From the NCBI RefSeq assembly GCF_016907275.1, contig NZ_JAFBBP010000001.1, positions 6,190,001-6,254,000 of the forward strand: a DNA stretch of 64,000 bases, given 5' to 3'. The notes beneath the pieces were generated by a model that did not search any database, was not told the DNA's origin, and saw only the letters and a list, made by a program, of their open reading frames with translations. This DNA comes from Micromonospora luteifusca (GTDB lineage: Bacteria > Actinomycetota > Actinomycetes > Mycobacteriales > Micromonosporaceae). Position numbers and translations under genes: made by a program. Below are positions 41,801 through 51,137 of the stretch, one piece after another; position 1 is the first letter of the stretch; every line of letters begins with the position of its first letter.

Positions 41801-43558
41801 CTCACGGCCGGGACGGTCGAGGACGTACCGCAGGCCACCCCGACGTGGGTGGACGCACTCGGCGGACTCGGCGCCCTGGCCGTCCGCGCCGCCGCACCGG
41901 TCACCAATGACCAGGAGCGCCCAGCGCTGGCCCAGTTACTGTCCACCCTGGCCGGTACCGTTCTGACCGACCCGGCACAGACGGTGCGGGTGCTCACCGC
42001 GACCTGGGACGAGGCGCCCCCGGAAAGCCACCGGGTCATTCAGCGCGACGGCGCCCAGGTCACGGTGCTGCTGCCAGAACGCGGCCCCACCTGGTATGCG
42101 GGGCGAGACAAGCAGTGGCGGCGCACGGCCGTGCAGGTGTCCCCGAACGGACAGTTCACCCCGCCGCACGGTGCCACGGTCGAGGCGGAGACCGTCGCTG
42201 CCGGCTGGCGGGGCGCTGATCGCATCAGGGCATTCTGCCGGTTGCTCACCGAGCAGGGCCCGGCCCCGTGGCGCGCGGAATGCGTCGACGACCTGGTGCG
42301 GCGCACCGGCATGACGCGCGCCGAGGCCGCCCTGCTGCTGGCTGGTCTCCCCGGCATCGACGACTGGCAGGCGAACTTCCTCACCGCCGACCAGCGGCGC
42401 ATCCTCGGAGTGAACAGCACCCAGGCGCGCACCGCCCGCGACGCGTTGAAGTCCCTGTCGTACACGCAACGGATCGCGCTGGTGGACGCGGCGATGCCGC
42501 AGGACCCGGCCGAGCTGTGGCGCAAAGGCCCGGACGTCGACCGCCTCGCAGCGGCCTGGCTGGCACTGCGCGGGGCCCGCGTGGTCATCGGCGAGCAACT
42601 GCTCGCCGACGCCACCCGCATCCTGCCCTCGACCCGAGCCGCCGACATCCTGCAGACGATCGCCAACCCGGCACCCGGAAGCTGGCTGACCACCGACGGG
42701 GAAAGCCAGCCCGGCGACTGGGGCCGACTGGAGACCACCACCACTGAGGGAACCCCGTTCGACGGCAACCACCTGTACGGGTGCACGGTGGCGCTGCTGT
42801 GGCTGGCCTACCAGCTGCCGTGGGGCGAACCAATGCGCGACGCTCTGCCTCGGGCGTTGGAGCTGCTGCGGCAGCGGCTGCGCAACCCGCGACTGCTGAT
42901 CGGCGCCGGGCGACACGAGGTGGACGAGCCACCCCAGGTGGGATCAGCGCTGGTGGCCGGGCACACCTTCCGGGACATGGTCGCGCACCACCTGGCCCCG
43001 GCCCGCCTCAGCGGACCGCAGGACCCAGCGATCAGCTTCATCTCCGGCCCGGTCGCGGACACGCTGCGGCTGGTGCTCGCACCGGACATCGCCGCCGCGC
43101 TGTCCACCCCGGACGGGGCCTGCGGCGAACACCGCGACCCCCGGGTCAGCGCGCCCGACCTGGTCGACACCGTCGCGGCTCACACTGGCCTCGATCGGGA
43201 TTCGGCCGGCTACTACCTGCAGCTGCTCGCCCTGCCGAACCCCACCGATGTCAACGTGCGGACCTGGAACGCGTGGAAGCCCGCCGCCCTCAAGCACGCC
43301 CAGGCGGCTCTGCTCGACTCCGGACTGGTGGTGGCAGGCAAACGGGAACGGGCCGGCCGGGGCGTCTTCCTGCCCGGCGGCTGGCTTGCGGCGAAGAACC
43401 CCACCCCGCCCATGGAGAGCTGGAAGCAGCCGCTGTACCTGTTCCTCAACGGGTTGGCTCTGGTCACCCGCCCGACGCCGGAGCTGTTCCGCGCGGCCTG
43501 GGATCGCGTTACCGCCGGTGACAAACCTCGCTACCTCGACCTGCAGGAGAAGGCGTGA
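38828..43558 (+). CDS. Very large unknown protein of the MoxR-VWA-SWIM cluster
   Basis: A 1576-residue cytoplasmic protein without a family I can name. Helical, HEAT/TPR-like segments at about 90-420 (YEL.RTLAIRR, LLRLAKHDPAVRLRLVEIFP) give way to a beta-rich middle (about 520-840) with repeated W/Y-containing strands (LVTWYGTSGRLVGYWSADPD, GLIGWRVTRLPDGTQVGEGV), followed by a long helical C-terminal half. Near 1430-1530 it resembles a winged-helix-like region (DRDSAGYYLQLLALPNP). No catalytic motif is visible. It probably acts as a scaffold or substrate receptor. Coupled by 4-nt overlaps at both ends (GTGA to DUF4132 and to the AAA gene). Confidence 0.8.
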   Translation: MSEALLEAGAILPGGEAQTGRDVVTARRYTHPALTGRTVVRLAGATLGEAEDLSMEFLGFGRTAEPTPVGTARRQSLGFPAWALINDPANGRHALAMVKDMARLARTAASKPGNARDGYQELAARLGAAAPHFLPTFWEEAGRAFRAADNPRMAGGCFADARRAEQVHGLPVDEERLREVHLEFAFAGALTAKMLTEYSRAVATRRPAPEAYELVRTLAIRRVAGGLPPYAGMAEDLRRLAKAAGVDVDEQAEAVIRQLLAFPAMTRSSEAVWKAYRKPLLRLAKHDPAVRLRLVEIFPEPPGWSTDVTDFWLELLDAAGTLDLLRDEAATVSAARWLERLMALRERRGRRRCERLIRVVADLAPRLRAEGRPVTLWSDFAHRADLDVLDVCLAGGVPVAIDSDSGSFNVSPWVHDVGPGRRDLRAVAAEPRCRVLLARGAAEALSQLHNRQGSGPLPAQMVAETLGMAGLREVLSELLVERAARVPDGTLIGLDEALSQLAAVWSPAGVALAPGAFTALAGVDVPAVLARSLRAGLVAELSWPAYEQVAEDKLGRRFGDGWPQLVVHDNRTAHVVDVDAPTTEHIFRYPPSDSPHARNSYGDTTCRLVNGQLLVTWYGTSGRLVGYWSADPDVLIEPDQPTDHALWGRRSLPLPLPDGAMTIGSRPWHAGDTRSPAATYPVAGDGVSFWRCEQPTDPTAVERRWREYDPATGEGGRHSLPAFFAADLPPGATLVADLCELRPAPAQFASSPLGWRDGLIGWRVTRLPDGTQVGEGVDGRRVSWHSSAVQASRNPFHGDALVAGLRLPGSDVVLPVTGRPHHRAELELTVWSADGRDPVDRCRPSRYLPPLAWWHALAPRDVPGSARLRRLDAADAARLMAIDDTVTKSTEINAVALAIVTEVLTEVTDSVLRTVVAEKVVHAVRLRRRMEGVPQLLTTDPVDETGVEAVADDVLRTAWSGLLPAQRFTYYSGSAQTRQEILRQVTAVADLLTAGTVEDVPQATPTWVDALGGLGALAVRAAAPVTNDQERPALAQLLSTLAGTVLTDPAQTVRVLTATWDEAPPESHRVIQRDGAQVTVLLPERGPTWYAGRDKQWRRTAVQVSPNGQFTPPHGATVEAETVAAGWRGADRIRAFCRLLTEQGPAPWRAECVDDLVRRTGMTRAEAALLLAGLPGIDDWQANFLTADQRRILGVNSTQARTARDALKSLSYTQRIALVDAAMPQDPAELWRKGPDVDRLAAAWLALRGARVVIGEQLLADATRILPSTRAADILQTIANPAPGSWLTTDGESQPGDWGRLETTTTEGTPFDGNHLYGCTVALLWLAYQLPWGEPMRDALPRALELLRQRLRNPRLLIGAGRHEVDEPPQVGSALVAGHTFRDMVAHHLAPARLSGPQDPAISFISGPVADTLRLVLAPDIAAALSTPDGACGEHRDPRVSAPDLVDTVAAHTGLDRDSAGYYLQLLALPNPTDVNVRTWNAWKPAALKHAQAALLDSGLVVAGKRERAGRGVFLPGGWLAAKNPTPPMESWKQPLYLFLNGLALVTRPTPELFRAAWDRVTAGDKPRYLDLQEKA

Positions 43559-44670
43559 ACGCCCGACAGATCGACCCGCCGGAGCACCTGTACGCCGACG
43601 AACTGGCGTTCCTGGCTGCCGCCGACAGTGGTCCCCGCCCGCCCGGCTGGAAGCTGACCCCCCAGGCGGTGGTCACGTTCATCGCCGGCTCCGCCGGCCG
43701 TCCCGTGCCGGGCCCCGACGGCCGTCAGGTCAGCATCGCGCCGAAGTTCGTGGGGGAACGGGCCCTGGTCGAGCGGTGTGTCGTGACCCTGGCCGGAGAA
43801 CGGGGCCTGCTGCTCGTCGGCGAACCGGGCACCGCCAAGTCGATGCTGTCCGAGCTGCTCGCCGCCGCCGTCTGCGGCACGAGTGCCCTGGCTGTGCAGG
43901 GTACGGCCGGTACCACCGAGGAACAGCTGCGCTACGGCTGGAACTACGCCCTCCTGCTGGCCAAGGGGCCGTCCCGGGAGGCGCTGGTGCCCTCGCCGGT
44001 GCTCACCGCGATGACCACCGGCGCCGTCGCCCGGGTCGAGGAGATCACCCGCTGCCTGCCCGAGGTGCAGGACGCGCTGGTGTCGATCCTGTCCGACCGT
44101 CGGTTGGTCCTGCCCGAACTCCCCGACGACTCCGTCGCCTACGCCGCTCCTGGCTTCTGCGTCATCGCCACGGCCAACCTGCGGGACCGAGGCGTGTCCG
44201 AGATGTCGGCGGCGTTGAAACGCCGGTTCAACTTCGAGGTGGTGCCTCCGATCGCCGACTTCGACGCCGAGGTCGCCCTCGTCACCCGGCAGGCCCGGGC
44301 CGCCGTGCAACGGGTCGGCGCCGCGTACGCGGTGGACGAGGCGGTGCTGGAGACCCTGGTGACCGCCTTCCGCGATCTGCGCACCGGCAGCACCGTCGAG
44401 GGCTGGGAGGTGGAACGCCCGTCCTCGGTCATGAGCACCGCCGAGGCGGTCGCCGTCGCGGCGTCGATCGGCCTGTCCACCGCTTATCTGCCCGGCCCGG
44501 ACCCGTTGTCGCTGCTCCCCGGGCATCTGGTGGGTGTCGTACGTAAGGACGACCCGGCCGACCACGCGCGGCTGCTGGCGTACTGGGACGGCGCCCTGCG
44601 CCGCCGCGCCGAGGCCGGCGGCCGGATGTGGCGGCAGCTGTGGGAACAGCGCGATGTCCTGCGTGACTGA
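43555..44670 (+). CDS. MoxR-type AAA+ ATPase
   Basis: A 371-residue AAA+ ATPase. Walker A LLLVGEPGTAKSMLSE lies at about residues 82-97. The Walker B-like strand reads GAVARVEEITRCLPEVQDAL, with Glu where MoxR proteins usually have Asp before the catalytic Glu. Sensor 1 is FCVIATANLRDRGVSEM and the arginine finger region SAALKRRFNFEVV. MoxR ATPases work with VWA-domain partners as chaperone-like machines that assemble or activate targets. Resembles E. coli YehL. Start GTG 43555 overlaps the upstream stop; the end overlaps the VWA gene. Confidence 0.92.
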   Translation: MNARQIDPPEHLYADELAFLAAADSGPRPPGWKLTPQAVVTFIAGSAGRPVPGPDGRQVSIAPKFVGERALVERCVVTLAGERGLLLVGEPGTAKSMLSELLAAAVCGTSALAVQGTAGTTEEQLRYGWNYALLLAKGPSREALVPSPVLTAMTTGAVARVEEITRCLPEVQDALVSILSDRRLVLPELPDDSVAYAAPGFCVIATANLRDRGVSEMSAALKRRFNFEVVPPIADFDAEVALVTRQARAAVQRVGAAYAVDEAVLETLVTAFRDLRTGSTVEGWEVERPSSVMSTAEAVAVAASIGLSTAYLPGPDPLSLLPGHLVGVVRKDDPADHARLLAYWDGALRRRAEAGGRMWRQLWEQRDVLRD

Positions 44671-47600
44671 CAGCGCACCTGACGACCCGCGCGCCGCCGT
44701 CGCACGTCTCAGCGACACCGGCCGCGTCACCCTGATCGGAGTGCGGCATCACTCGCCGGTGCTCGCCGCGGCGATCCCGGCCCTGCTGGACGCGGCCGCC
44801 CCGGACGCGGTGCTGGTCGAGTTGCCCGCCGACATGCAGCCGTGGTTGACCTGGTTGGCGCACCCCGACACCCAGGCGCCGGTCGCCCTCGCCGCCGCCA
44901 GCGCTGACGAGGGCGGACCGCTCGCCTTCTACCCGTTCGCCGACTTCTCCCCGGAGCTGGCCGCGCTGCGGTGGGCGCAACGGCGAGGCGTGCCGGCCCA
45001 CTGCTGCGATCTTCCGCTGAGCGACCCGGCGTGGCAGGAACGCCCGGCGTCCGTCGGACCGCGGGTGAGCGGGTACGCCGACAGCGTGCGGGCCGCCCTG
45101 ACCGGTCGGACCGGTGACGACCTGTGGGACCGCTGGGTCGAGGCGGCGGCTCCCGGCTCACCGCCCGAAGCGGTACGCCGGTCGGCGCTGGCGGTCGGCT
45201 GGGCGCTTCGCAACGATGCCGCCGGCCACATCGACGTCCTCGATGAGCGGCGGGAGGCGTGGATGCGACAGCGCATCGCGGAAACCACCGGCCGCCTCGC
45301 CGTCGTCGTCGGCGCCTTCCACACTCCCGCTCTGATCCCACCGGGACACCCAGGGCCCACCACGCCGGCGACACCCGATGCCGAGGCGCCACGGCGAGCC
45401 CCGGTCATCTCCCTGGTGCCGTACTCGTTCGAGCTGCTCGACGCGCGATCCGGCTATCCCGCCGGGATCCGCGACCCTCGCTGGCAGCAGGCTGTCCACG
45501 ATGCTCACGCCGATCCGACCGCGCTGGCCGCCCACCTGCGCGGTTTCGCCGTCCAGATCACCCGGCACCTGCGGGACCAGGGACACCCCACCGGACCGGC
45601 GGAGGCCGCCGAGATCACCCGGCTCGCCCATGATCTGGCGCGACTGCGGAACCTGCCCGCCGCCGGACGCGGTGAACTCGTCGAAGCGTTGCAGACCGTC
45701 CTTGCCCAGGGTGAGCCGGCCGGCCGGGGCCGAGCGGTCGCCGCCGCGATGCAGCACACCCTGATCGGACAGCACCGCGGTCACCCCTGCCCGGACACAC
45801 CCGTCTGCGGGCTGACTCCCGCGACCACGGCTCTGCTACAGCAGTTGCGCCTGCCCGGCCCTGGTGACCCGCCCCGCACCGTTCGGCTTGATCCACTGCG
45901 TAGCCCACTCGACCGGCGACGAGAGGCCACCCTGCAGCGACTGCTCGCCTGCCAGGTGCCCTACGCCGAGCCCGCCGAGGCCACCACAGCCGAAACCCTC
46001 ACCACCCGCTGGCGGCTGCACTGGCAGCCCGGCACCGACGCCGGGCTCGCCGCCGCCAGCCCACATGGCGTGACCCTCACCCAAGCCGCCGCCGGCATGC
46101 TGAATACCCGGCGCCGCCGAGAGGTGACAGGAGGCGGCCCCACCGCGGCACAAGCTGTCGCCGGGCTCGCCCGTGCCGCCGCCTGCGGCCTACCCGACGC
46201 CGTCGAGGTCCGCCTCGCCGATCTGCACACCGCCGTGACCGGCACCGCCACCCTCGCCGAACTCGCCACCGCCAGCCAACTGCTCCAGCGGCTGCAACGT
46301 GGGCACATCCCCGCGACCCCGTCGCCACCGGCCGGCCTCGACGAGCACCTGACACACCTGCACGCCGCGGCAGTCCGCGCCATCGACGGGCTCGCTGGAT
46401 CCACCGACCCCGGGGACGCCCGCGCGCTGCTCGACCTTGTCCGGCACGCTGACGACAGCGGTCACCTGCTGCGCCTCAGCCACGCCGTCAGCCGCCTCGC
46501 CCGCGACGGATCACCGCTGATGCGGGGAGCGGCCCACGCCGTCCAGGTGCTGCTCGGCAGCACCGCCCCCCACGCGTTCGGCGCGGTCCTGGCGTCCTGG
46601 ACCGAGATGCCGGCCGCCGAATGCACCGACCGACTCCGCGGAGCGCTCAGCCTCGCTGGCGCCCTGCTCGAGGCCGGTGGGGACACGCTGGCCCCGCTGC
46701 TGCAGACCATCGACGGCTGGGACGACGACCACTTCATCCGGCGGCTGCCGGCGCTGCGCGGCGGCTTCGACGTGTTGAGCCCCGCCGATCGGGACCGTCT
46801 TCTGGACACCGTCCGTCAGCGCATCGGTGACGTCGATGCGACGGTGAGGGTCGCACCGAGTCTGCTCGCCGACTGGCTCGCCGTCGACCAGTCGGGACAG
46901 CAGGCACTGGCCACCCTTGGATTGCCGACGGGCAGAGACAACCACACCGCCGAGAAGTCGGCTCCACCACCGTCCCCGGCAGAACCCGGCCCGGCTCACC
47001 GACCGCACACGCTGCCCGCCGCGCAGCGCTGGCGGCTGCTGCTCGGCCGCCGCCCCGACGACCTGCCGCCGCACGCCCGCCGACTCGCCACGGCACTCGA
47101 CGAGCTGTACGGCAGCGGCAGGGGAGAAGGTTCCCACACCGCCACCGGACCTGGCGGCGGGCGACAGCCCGCATACCCGCAGGTGCGTGATTGGGCCGAC
47201 GACCTCGAAGCGCTGTTCGGCGCCGCGGTACGCGACGAGGTGCTCGCCCGCGCCGCCGAACGCGGACGTGTCGACGCCCTGCTCACCATCGCACCCGACG
47301 ACGTCCGACCCTCGGTGGAACTGCTGCACACCGTCCTGGCGCTGGCCGGCGGGCTTCCCGAGGCGCGGCTCAACCGACTGCGCCCACTCGTCGCCAGGCT
47401 CGTCACCGAGTTGACCGCGCAGTTGGCCCGACAGATCCGACCGGCACTGGCTGGGCTCGCCACACCACGACGTACCCGCCGACCCGCCGGGCGCCTCGAC
47501 CTCGGCGCCACCGTGCACGCCAACCTGCACACCGCACACATCGACCACCACGGCGCAGCGCAGATCCGCCCCGAACGGTTCGTCTTCCGCAGCCGCGGTC

Positions 47601-48106
47601 GACGCAGCGTCGACTGGCAGATCATCCTTCTCGTCGACGTGTCCGGGTCGATGGAACCGTCCACGATCTGGGCGGCGCTGACCGCGTCCGTCCTCGCCGG
47701 CGTGACGAGCCTACGAACCCACTTCGTCACCTTCTCCACCGAAGTTGTCGACCTCACCGACCGGGTCGCCGACCCGCTCAGCCTGCTGTTGGAGATCAGC
47801 GTCGGCGGCGGCACCCACATTGCCGCTGCCCTGCGCTACGCCCGGCAACTCGTCACCACCCCCAGCCGCAGCCTCGTCGTGCTCGTCAGCGACTTCGAAG
47901 AGGGACACCCGATCGGCGGACTACTGGCCGCCGTCCGGGCACTCGCCGACGACGGGGTCACCCTGCTCGGCTGCGCCAGCCTCGACGACCGGGGTCAACC
48001 CCGCTACAGCACGGGCGTCGCCGGGCAACTCGTGGCCGCCGGGATGCCCGTCGCCGCGCTGAGCCCCACCGAACTGGCCCGCTGGATCGGAGACCAGGTC
48101 CGATGA
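44654..48106 (+). CDS. DUF5682-VWA fusion protein
   Basis: About 1150 residues. The N-terminal DUF5682 domain (about 15-330; TraB/EreA/ChaN-like fold) carries LIGVRHHSPVLAAAIPALLD, AVLVELPADMQPWLTW and VVVGAFHTPALIP, the His/Glu pattern of that family. A long helical middle follows. The C-terminal VWA domain (about 985-1150) has a complete metal-ion-dependent adhesion site: LLVDVSGSMEPS, the Thr in GGGTHIAAAL and the Asp in VVLVSDFEEGHP. In E. coli the corresponding YehM and YehP are separate. VWA proteins are the usual partners of MoxR ATPases. Start ATG 44654 (17-nt overlap) or GTG 44663 (8-nt overlap); ends in ATGA with the SWIM gene. Confidence 0.9.
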   Translation: MSCVTDSAPDDPRAAVARLSDTGRVTLIGVRHHSPVLAAAIPALLDAAAPDAVLVELPADMQPWLTWLAHPDTQAPVALAAASADEGGPLAFYPFADFSPELAALRWAQRRGVPAHCCDLPLSDPAWQERPASVGPRVSGYADSVRAALTGRTGDDLWDRWVEAAAPGSPPEAVRRSALAVGWALRNDAAGHIDVLDERREAWMRQRIAETTGRLAVVVGAFHTPALIPPGHPGPTTPATPDAEAPRRAPVISLVPYSFELLDARSGYPAGIRDPRWQQAVHDAHADPTALAAHLRGFAVQITRHLRDQGHPTGPAEAAEITRLAHDLARLRNLPAAGRGELVEALQTVLAQGEPAGRGRAVAAAMQHTLIGQHRGHPCPDTPVCGLTPATTALLQQLRLPGPGDPPRTVRLDPLRSPLDRRREATLQRLLACQVPYAEPAEATTAETLTTRWRLHWQPGTDAGLAAASPHGVTLTQAAAGMLNTRRRREVTGGGPTAAQAVAGLARAAACGLPDAVEVRLADLHTAVTGTATLAELATASQLLQRLQRGHIPATPSPPAGLDEHLTHLHAAAVRAIDGLAGSTDPGDARALLDLVRHADDSGHLLRLSHAVSRLARDGSPLMRGAAHAVQVLLGSTAPHAFGAVLASWTEMPAAECTDRLRGALSLAGALLEAGGDTLAPLLQTIDGWDDDHFIRRLPALRGGFDVLSPADRDRLLDTVRQRIGDVDATVRVAPSLLADWLAVDQSGQQALATLGLPTGRDNHTAEKSAPPPSPAEPGPAHRPHTLPAAQRWRLLLGRRPDDLPPHARRLATALDELYGSGRGEGSHTATGPGGGRQPAYPQVRDWADDLEALFGAAVRDEVLARAAERGRVDALLTIAPDDVRPSVELLHTVLALAGGLPEARLNRLRPLVARLVTELTAQLARQIRPALAGLATPRRTRRPAGRLDLGATVHANLHTAHIDHHGAAQIRPERFVFRSRGRRSVDWQIILLVDVSGSMEPSTIWAALTASVLAGVTSLRTHFVTFSTEVVDLTDRVADPLSLLLEISVGGGTHIAAALRYARQLVTTPSRSLVVLVSDFEEGHPIGGLLAAVRALADDGVTLLGCASLDDRGQPRYSTGVAGQLVAAGMPVAALSPTELARWIGDQVR

Positions 48107-49941
48107 GCCTGCCCGCCGTCGCACCACACGTCGTCGCCGACGCCGTCGCCGCCCTTCCCAACAGGTTGCTGTCCAAGCTCGACCAGGCCCTCGAGAAGCA
48201 GCCGGCCTGGTCCGTCACGACCTCCGCCGGCGGTGCGACGGTCACCATCGACGACCAGGTCACCGTCACCCTCACCACACCTGTCGACGCCGCCGAACGA
48301 GCCACCTGCGACTGCCTGCTCGCACCACGCTGCCTGCACCGGGCCGCCGTGCTCAGCGCCGCGCCTGTCCTCGCCACCCACCCGCACCAGGCGGCCGCAG
48401 CCGGACCGGACCCGGGCACCGCCCAGACCAGTGTGACGACCCAAGCCGACCTGCCCGACGCCGCCGCCGGCTCGCCCACCACCGCCGAGCAACACGCCAC
48501 CGCAACACAGGTACGCGATGTCGCCGCGGCGATCCTCGAACACGGGGTGGCGGGCGCTGGCGCGGTGCTCCAGGCGGACCTGCTCCGGGCCATCCACCAG
48601 GCCCGCGCCATCGGGCTGCCCCGACTGGCGACAGCCGCGACCAGAGTGGTGGAACTACTCCGCGCGGCCCGCCAGAACGTCCCCGGATTCCGGCTCGCCG
48701 ACCTCACCGAGGACCTGCGTGAAGTGCTGACCGTCTGTCACCTCCTGACCAACGGCATCGGTGACCAGCAAGCCGCTCGGGGCGCGAGCCGACGCGGCTA
48801 CAGCCCGGTCGGGGATCTGCTCCTGTACGGGCTGTGTGCCGAGCCGCTGCGCACCACCACAGGCCACGTCGGCGCGGTCAGCTACCTCACCGATGGCAAC
48901 GCGACCATCTGGAGCCTGGCACAGGCACGTCCCGGCGATGGCGACGCAGCCCGCAACGCCGCACATGGAAGCGTTGACCTCGGTGACACGACGATCAGCC
49001 ACCGGGAACTGGGCCGGGCCGGGATTCTCGCCGTCAACGCGCATGCCTCAGCTGACCGGCGGCTCAGCCACGGCAGAGCAGTGCAGGCCGTACGTACCTC
49101 AGGCCGCTCGTGGCACGAGGAACCGGCCGCGGCCCACTGGCGGCAGCCGATCCCCGAACAGGCCGCCCGCTGGCTGAAGACCCTCGACCTCGTCCCACAC
49201 GAGCGCCCCGCCGGTCACGACCTCGCCTTCCTCGACGGTGTCCTCACCGCCGACCAGCGAGGTCTGCTCCTGAGAGCGGCGCAACTGCCGGAGCCCGTCA
49301 TCGTCCTCGCTCCGCACGATGATCCGGTGCTCCCGTACGTCGCGAACCTGCGCCTGCTCGCCGCCCACGCCACCGGCATGCCGGTACGGATGATTGGACG
49401 CTTCCACGGACCCCGCCGGGTCCACGGGCTTGCCGTTGCCGCGCCGTGGCTGCCGGACCGCTTCGGCGGACACGTCGACCTTGGCATCGACCACCTGCAG
49501 CGCGCCGACCTACCCGACGCCGTGACCGTGGAGCCTTCCGGCACCGACCAACCGCAGCCGCCACTGCATCTCCTCGCCCACCACCTGCAACGAGTTGTCG
49601 CCGCTGGCCGCGCCGCCCTGGTGCCGGACGTCGACCGGGACGCGCAGGCGCTCCTGGACGCTCAGCTGCCGACAGCCGCGTCCGTGCTGTGCGAACTACG
49701 GCGGGCGGGCCACCGACGCAGCCGCGACGCGTTCGGCCGTTTGAACCAGCAGGACTCCACCGCCCTGGCGGTGGCCTGGCTGACCGCTGCGACTTATCAC
49801 CACGCTGCGACGACAGCCGCAACCGCAGGATCATGGCAATTCAACGGCGGCCGTGAGGGGATTCGGCAGCAACCGCCCGAACCAAGGCGCTCACCCTCCA
49901 CGAGCAACTCCATGATGATGGGCGTCCACGGAGCGGAATAG
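48103..49941 (+). CDS. SWIM zinc-finger protein
   Basis: A 612-residue protein with a SWIM zinc finger CDCLLAPRCLHRAAVL (CxC-x5-CxH, near residue 70), an Ala/Thr-rich linker (about 100-145) and a long mixed C-terminal region (about 150-590) of unknown fold. SWIM fingers bind nucleic acid or protein; the family counterpart in E. coli is YehQ. Last gene of the cluster, starting in the ATGA overlap. The final 40 residues are low-complexity and may be weakly conserved. Confidence 0.87.
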   Translation: MSLPAVAPHVVADAVAALPNRLLSKLDQALEKQPAWSVTTSAGGATVTIDDQVTVTLTTPVDAAERATCDCLLAPRCLHRAAVLSAAPVLATHPHQAAAAGPDPGTAQTSVTTQADLPDAAAGSPTTAEQHATATQVRDVAAAILEHGVAGAGAVLQADLLRAIHQARAIGLPRLATAATRVVELLRAARQNVPGFRLADLTEDLREVLTVCHLLTNGIGDQQAARGASRRGYSPVGDLLLYGLCAEPLRTTTGHVGAVSYLTDGNATIWSLAQARPGDGDAARNAAHGSVDLGDTTISHRELGRAGILAVNAHASADRRLSHGRAVQAVRTSGRSWHEEPAAAHWRQPIPEQAARWLKTLDLVPHERPAGHDLAFLDGVLTADQRGLLLRAAQLPEPVIVLAPHDDPVLPYVANLRLLAAHATGMPVRMIGRFHGPRRVHGLAVAAPWLPDRFGGHVDLGIDHLQRADLPDAVTVEPSGTDQPQPPLHLLAHHLQRVVAAGRAALVPDVDRDAQALLDAQLPTAASVLCELRRAGHRRSRDAFGRLNQQDSTALAVAWLTAATYHHAATTAATAGSWQFNGGREGIRQQPPEPRRSPSTSNSMMMGVHGAE

Positions 49942-49950
49942 GCTGCGGCG

Positions 49951-51129
49951 ATGAGTGGTGTGGTTATTGGTGCCCGAGACACGGTGAATCCCCTTCGCCA
50001 GCTCACGATCGACCAGCTCCGGCAACGGACGAGCCTCAAGTGGCGGGAGTACCCCGACGACGTGCTGCCGCTATGGGTGGCGGAGATGGACGTGCCGCTG
50101 GCCGAGCCGGTCGCGAAAGCGATCACCGACGCCGTCTCCCGCGGCGACACCGGGTACACCGCCGGCACGGCGTACCCGCAGGCGCTGGCGGACTTCGCCC
50201 GGCGGCGGTGGGGTTGGGACGGGCTGGCCGTGGAGCGCACCGCGCTGGTGCCCGACGTGATGCACGGCGTCGTCGAGGCGCTGCGGCTGGTCACCGAGCC
50301 GGGGGACGCGGTGGTCGTCAACTGCCCGGTCTACCCGCCGTTCTACGAGTTCGTGGCGCACGCCGGCCGCCGGATCGTGGAGGCGCCGCTCGGCGAAGAC
50401 CTGCGGATAGACCTCGGCACGTTGGAGGACGCGTTCCGGCGGGCGCGCTCCGGTGGACGGCCCGCAGCGTATTTGCTGTGCAGCCCGCACAACCCGACCG
50501 GCGTCCTGCATACCGCAGACGAGTTGGCCGCCGTCGCCAACGTGGCGGAGCGGCACGGGGTGCGGGTGGTCGCCGACGAGATCCACGCTCCGGTGGTGCT
50601 CGGGGGAGCGCGCTTCGTGCCGTACCTCTCGGTGCCTGGCGCCGAGAACGGCCTGTCGCTGATGTCCGCCTCCAAGGGATGGAATCTGGCCGGCCTGCGG
50701 GGTGCGCTGCTGATCGCCGGCCCGGCCGCGGCCGCAGACCTCGCCCGCGTTCCGTTCGAGGCCAGCGTCAGCACCAGCCACCTCGGCGTGATCGCCCACA
50801 CCGCCGCCCTGCGCGATGGCGGCGAGTGGCTCGACGCCTTGTTGACCGGCCTGGATGACAACCGCCGGCTCCTCGCCGCGCTGCTCACCGAGCATCTGCC
50901 GGCCATCCGCTACCACCCCGGCCAGGCCACCTATCTCGCCTGGCTCGACTGCCGCGCCCTGGGCCTCGGCGACGACCCCGCCACGGTGTTCCTCGACCGT
51001 GGCCGGGTGGCGCTCAACTCCGGTCTGGCCTTCGGCACCGGCGGTGGCGGTCACGTCCGGCTGAATCTGGCCACCGCGCCGGAGCTGATCACCGAGGCGG
51101 TACGCCGAATGGCCACCGCCGTCGCCTGA
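49951..51129 (+). CDS. PatB/MalY-type PLP-dependent C-S lyase (aminotransferase fold)
   Basis: A 392-residue fold-type I PLP enzyme of the MalY/PatB group: N-terminal [64 protein letters not shown] and the PLP lysine in [13 protein letters not shown]. This group cleaves cystathionine or other S-conjugates (beta-lyase). A TAGGCT box (49939-49944) overlapping the SWIM stop ends 7 nt before the ATG, so it is probably transcribed separately from the MoxR cluster despite the 9-nt gap. Confidence 0.9.
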   Translation: MSGVVIGARDTVNPLRQLTIDQLRQRTSLKWREYPDDVLPLWVAEMDVPLAEPVAKAITDAVSRGDTGYTAGTAYPQALADFARRRWGWDGLAVERTALVPDVMHGVVEALRLVTEPGDAVVVNCPVYPPFYEFVAHAGRRIVEAPLGEDLRIDLGTLEDAFRRARSGGRPAAYLLCSPHNPTGVLHTADELAAVANVAERHGVRVVADEIHAPVVLGGARFVPYLSVPGAENGLSLMSASKGWNLAGLRGALLIAGPAAAADLARVPFEASVSTSHLGVIAHTAALRDGGEWLDALLTGLDDNRRLLAALLTEHLPAIRYHPGQATYLAWLDCRALGLGDDPATVFLDRGRVALNSGLAFGTGGGGHVRLNLATAPELITEAVRRMATAVA

Positions 51130-51137
51130 GACGTCAT

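Noticed and set aside
47191..48102. 304-codon extension before the SWIM gene
   Set aside because: Overlaps the VWA domain in another frame; start ATG 48103 fits the ATGA coupling.
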